Of a DNA stretch of 5,464 nt, positions 4,358 to 5,464 are shown piece by piece. Positions within the stretch are counted from its first letter, which is position 1. Each line of letters starts with the position of its first letter. Below the pieces are notes generated by a model. It made no database searches. It was given only the letters and a program-made list of their open reading frames with translations, and was not told the DNA's origin. A program made the translations under genes and the position numbers. The stretch lies in assembly GCA_005880175.1 (NCBI GenBank), contig VBJR01000017.1:12585-18048 (forward strand), written 5' to 3'. This DNA comes from Chloroflexota bacterium. Lineage in GTDB: Bacteria; Chloroflexota; Dormibacteria; Dormibacterales; Dormibacteraceae.

Positions 4358-5464
4358 TCAGCCCCGGTGCGCGGGCTCCGGCAGCGCCAGGCGGCGCGGC
4401 GGCGCCTCGACCACCGGGCCGCTCGACCGCTGCGGGCAGAGCAGGCCCTCCGCGCTCAGGACCACGTAGGCCGACTCCACCTCGGCCCGGCTCACGCCGA
4501 GCGCGGCCGCCAGCTCGGGCTCCGGCGGGAGGCGCACGCCGGGCCGCAGCTGCCCGCGCGCGATGGCCGTCCGCAGGCCGTGGGCGAGGCCGGTCCGCAG
4601 CTCGTCGCGGCCGTGGCCGGACGCGCGGAGCTGGCCGAGGAGCGGGCCCATGATCGTCCGCTGCGCCGCCGGCTTGAGCAAGGTCAGCGTCAGCAGCGCG
4701 GCGATCCCCGCGCAGGCGGCCATCGCCACGAAGACCGGCAGCCAGTTGCCCTCGAACTGCTCGGCGATCACCGCGGCGACCGGCCCGGCCAGGATCGCGG
4801 CGACGCCCTTCGACGTGTAGAGGACGCCGTAGTTCGTCGCCGCGTACCGGCGGCCGAACAGGTCGGCGACCGCGGCCGGGAACAGGGAGTAGATCTCGCC
4901 CCACGTGAAGTAGGCGAGGCCGGACAGTACGATCAGCAGCAGCGGGTGGTCGAGGAACCGCGTCCAGACGACGATCGTGAGGGCCTGGGCCGCGAACGCG
5001 ATCGCCATCGCGTTGTAGCGCCCGATCCGGTCCGAGGCCCAGCCCCAGAACGGCCGCGTGAGCCCATTGAGCACGCGGTCGAGCTGGATCGCGAGGACCA
5101 GCGCCGTCAGGCCGAACGCGACGACCGCGCCGTCCACGTGGTAGTGGCGGGCGATGGGCTCGATCTGGGCCGTGACCACCAGGCCCGTGAACCCCATCAG
5201 CGTCATGATCACGTAGAGGAGCCAGAACGACGACTTCGCGACCATGCCCCCGACCAGCGCCGGGCCGCCGAGGCGGATGGGGGGGAGGTCGTGCCGGCTC
5301 TGGCGCACCGGGCTGGGCGTCCAGCCGGCGGGCAGCCAGCCGGCCCGCGGCGCCGAGATCACGAACGCGCAGGCCAGCGTGACCAGGCCCTGGATGGCGC
5401 CCCAGAACACGAACGTGCTCTGGACGCCCGACGACTGGATCATGTTCGCGATCGGGACGATCGT
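4358..5464 (-). CDS. oxlT: OxlT-like oxalate/formate-family MFS transporter with C-terminal GntR-type winged-helix domain, 5' end outside window
   Basis: Secondary transporter of the oxalate:formate antiporter family in the inner membrane. The frame is open at the right edge; 368 residues are visible, beginning [13 protein letters not shown]. Counting from that Met (position 5443) as residue 1: TM6 at about 11-30, a cytoplasmic loop at 31-68, then TM7-TM12 at about 71-93, 105-122, 145-160, 168-190, 203-228 and 236-257. Family marks are [20 protein letters not shown] (123-142), [10 protein letters not shown] (181-190) and [10 protein letters not shown] (204-213); Lys212 fits the essential TM11 lysine of OxlT, and Arg123 or Arg130 could match its substrate-binding arginine. 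After TM12 the same frame continues for about 100 residues and includes a GntR-type helix-turn-helix (about 281-350). The family normally ends soon after TM12, so the tail is unusual. No stop or good ribosome site separates the two parts. Substrate (oxalate/formate or another small carboxylate) is inferred from family only. Confidence 0.87.
4394..4603 (-). other. GntR-type winged helix-turn-helix domain fused to the MFS transporter
   Basis: This part of the transporter gene encodes the pattern of a GntR DNA-binding domain: [19 protein letters not shown], then [20 protein letters not shown] (recognition region with the typical PGxRLP and ELAxxLGVSR signatures), then [14 protein letters not shown] and a short wing near RSSGPVVEA. 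These match the N-terminal half of GntR regulators. No effector-binding or dimerisation domain follows; the protein stops about 11 residues after the wing. The wing is less conserved than usual, so DNA binding is likely but not certain. With 12 transmembrane segments the domain would lie on the cytoplasmic side, where it could reach DNA. Confidence 0.8.

Noticed and set aside
4603..4651. The possibility that the GntR domain is a separate small gene starting at the in-frame ATG (4651) after TM12.
   Set aside because: No convincing ribosome binding site precedes that ATG and no stop codon separates it from the transporter, so a single fused product is the simpler reading. Internal initiation cannot be fully excluded.

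Overview
The window is very GC-rich throughout and almost every third codon position is G or C. Together with the gene families present, this points to a high-GC bacterium, most likely an actinomycete-type organism (Actinomycetota). Another high-GC phylum such as Myxococcota cannot be excluded from this piece alone. No tRNA, rRNA, CRISPR array, transposase or plasmid function is visible.

Layout from left to right. Positions 1-1234 (minus) hold the first 411 codons of a divergent HtpG/Hsp90 chaperone, whose 3' end lies beyond the left edge. Positions 1337-3316 (minus) encode a complete 659-residue S9-family serine peptidase with a beta-propeller and an alpha/beta-hydrolase domain. A 132-bp gap carrying three consecutive inverted repeats separates it from a 131-residue PAAR-like DUF4280 protein (3449-3844, minus). 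Across a 182-bp divergent intergenic region, a 91-residue cytoplasmic LysM-domain protein is encoded on the plus strand (4027-4302). A strong 14-bp hairpin terminator (4321-4352) then separates it from a convergent gene (4358-5464, minus), which runs off the right edge. That gene encodes an OxlT-like oxalate/formate-type MFS transporter with a GntR-type winged-helix domain fused at its C-terminus.

How the genes relate. The DUF4280 and LysM genes form the only pair with an evident common theme. PAAR-like proteins cap the spikes of contractile injection systems, and LysM proteins are common baseplate or spike-adaptor parts of such systems. No sheath, tube or baseplate gene is in the window, so a role in injection is inference. 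The peptidase, chaperone and transporter look like independent transcription units. The most unusual object is the transporter-GntR fusion, which would place a DNA-binding domain on the cytoplasmic end of a carboxylate transporter, suggesting a substrate-sensing, membrane-tethered regulator.
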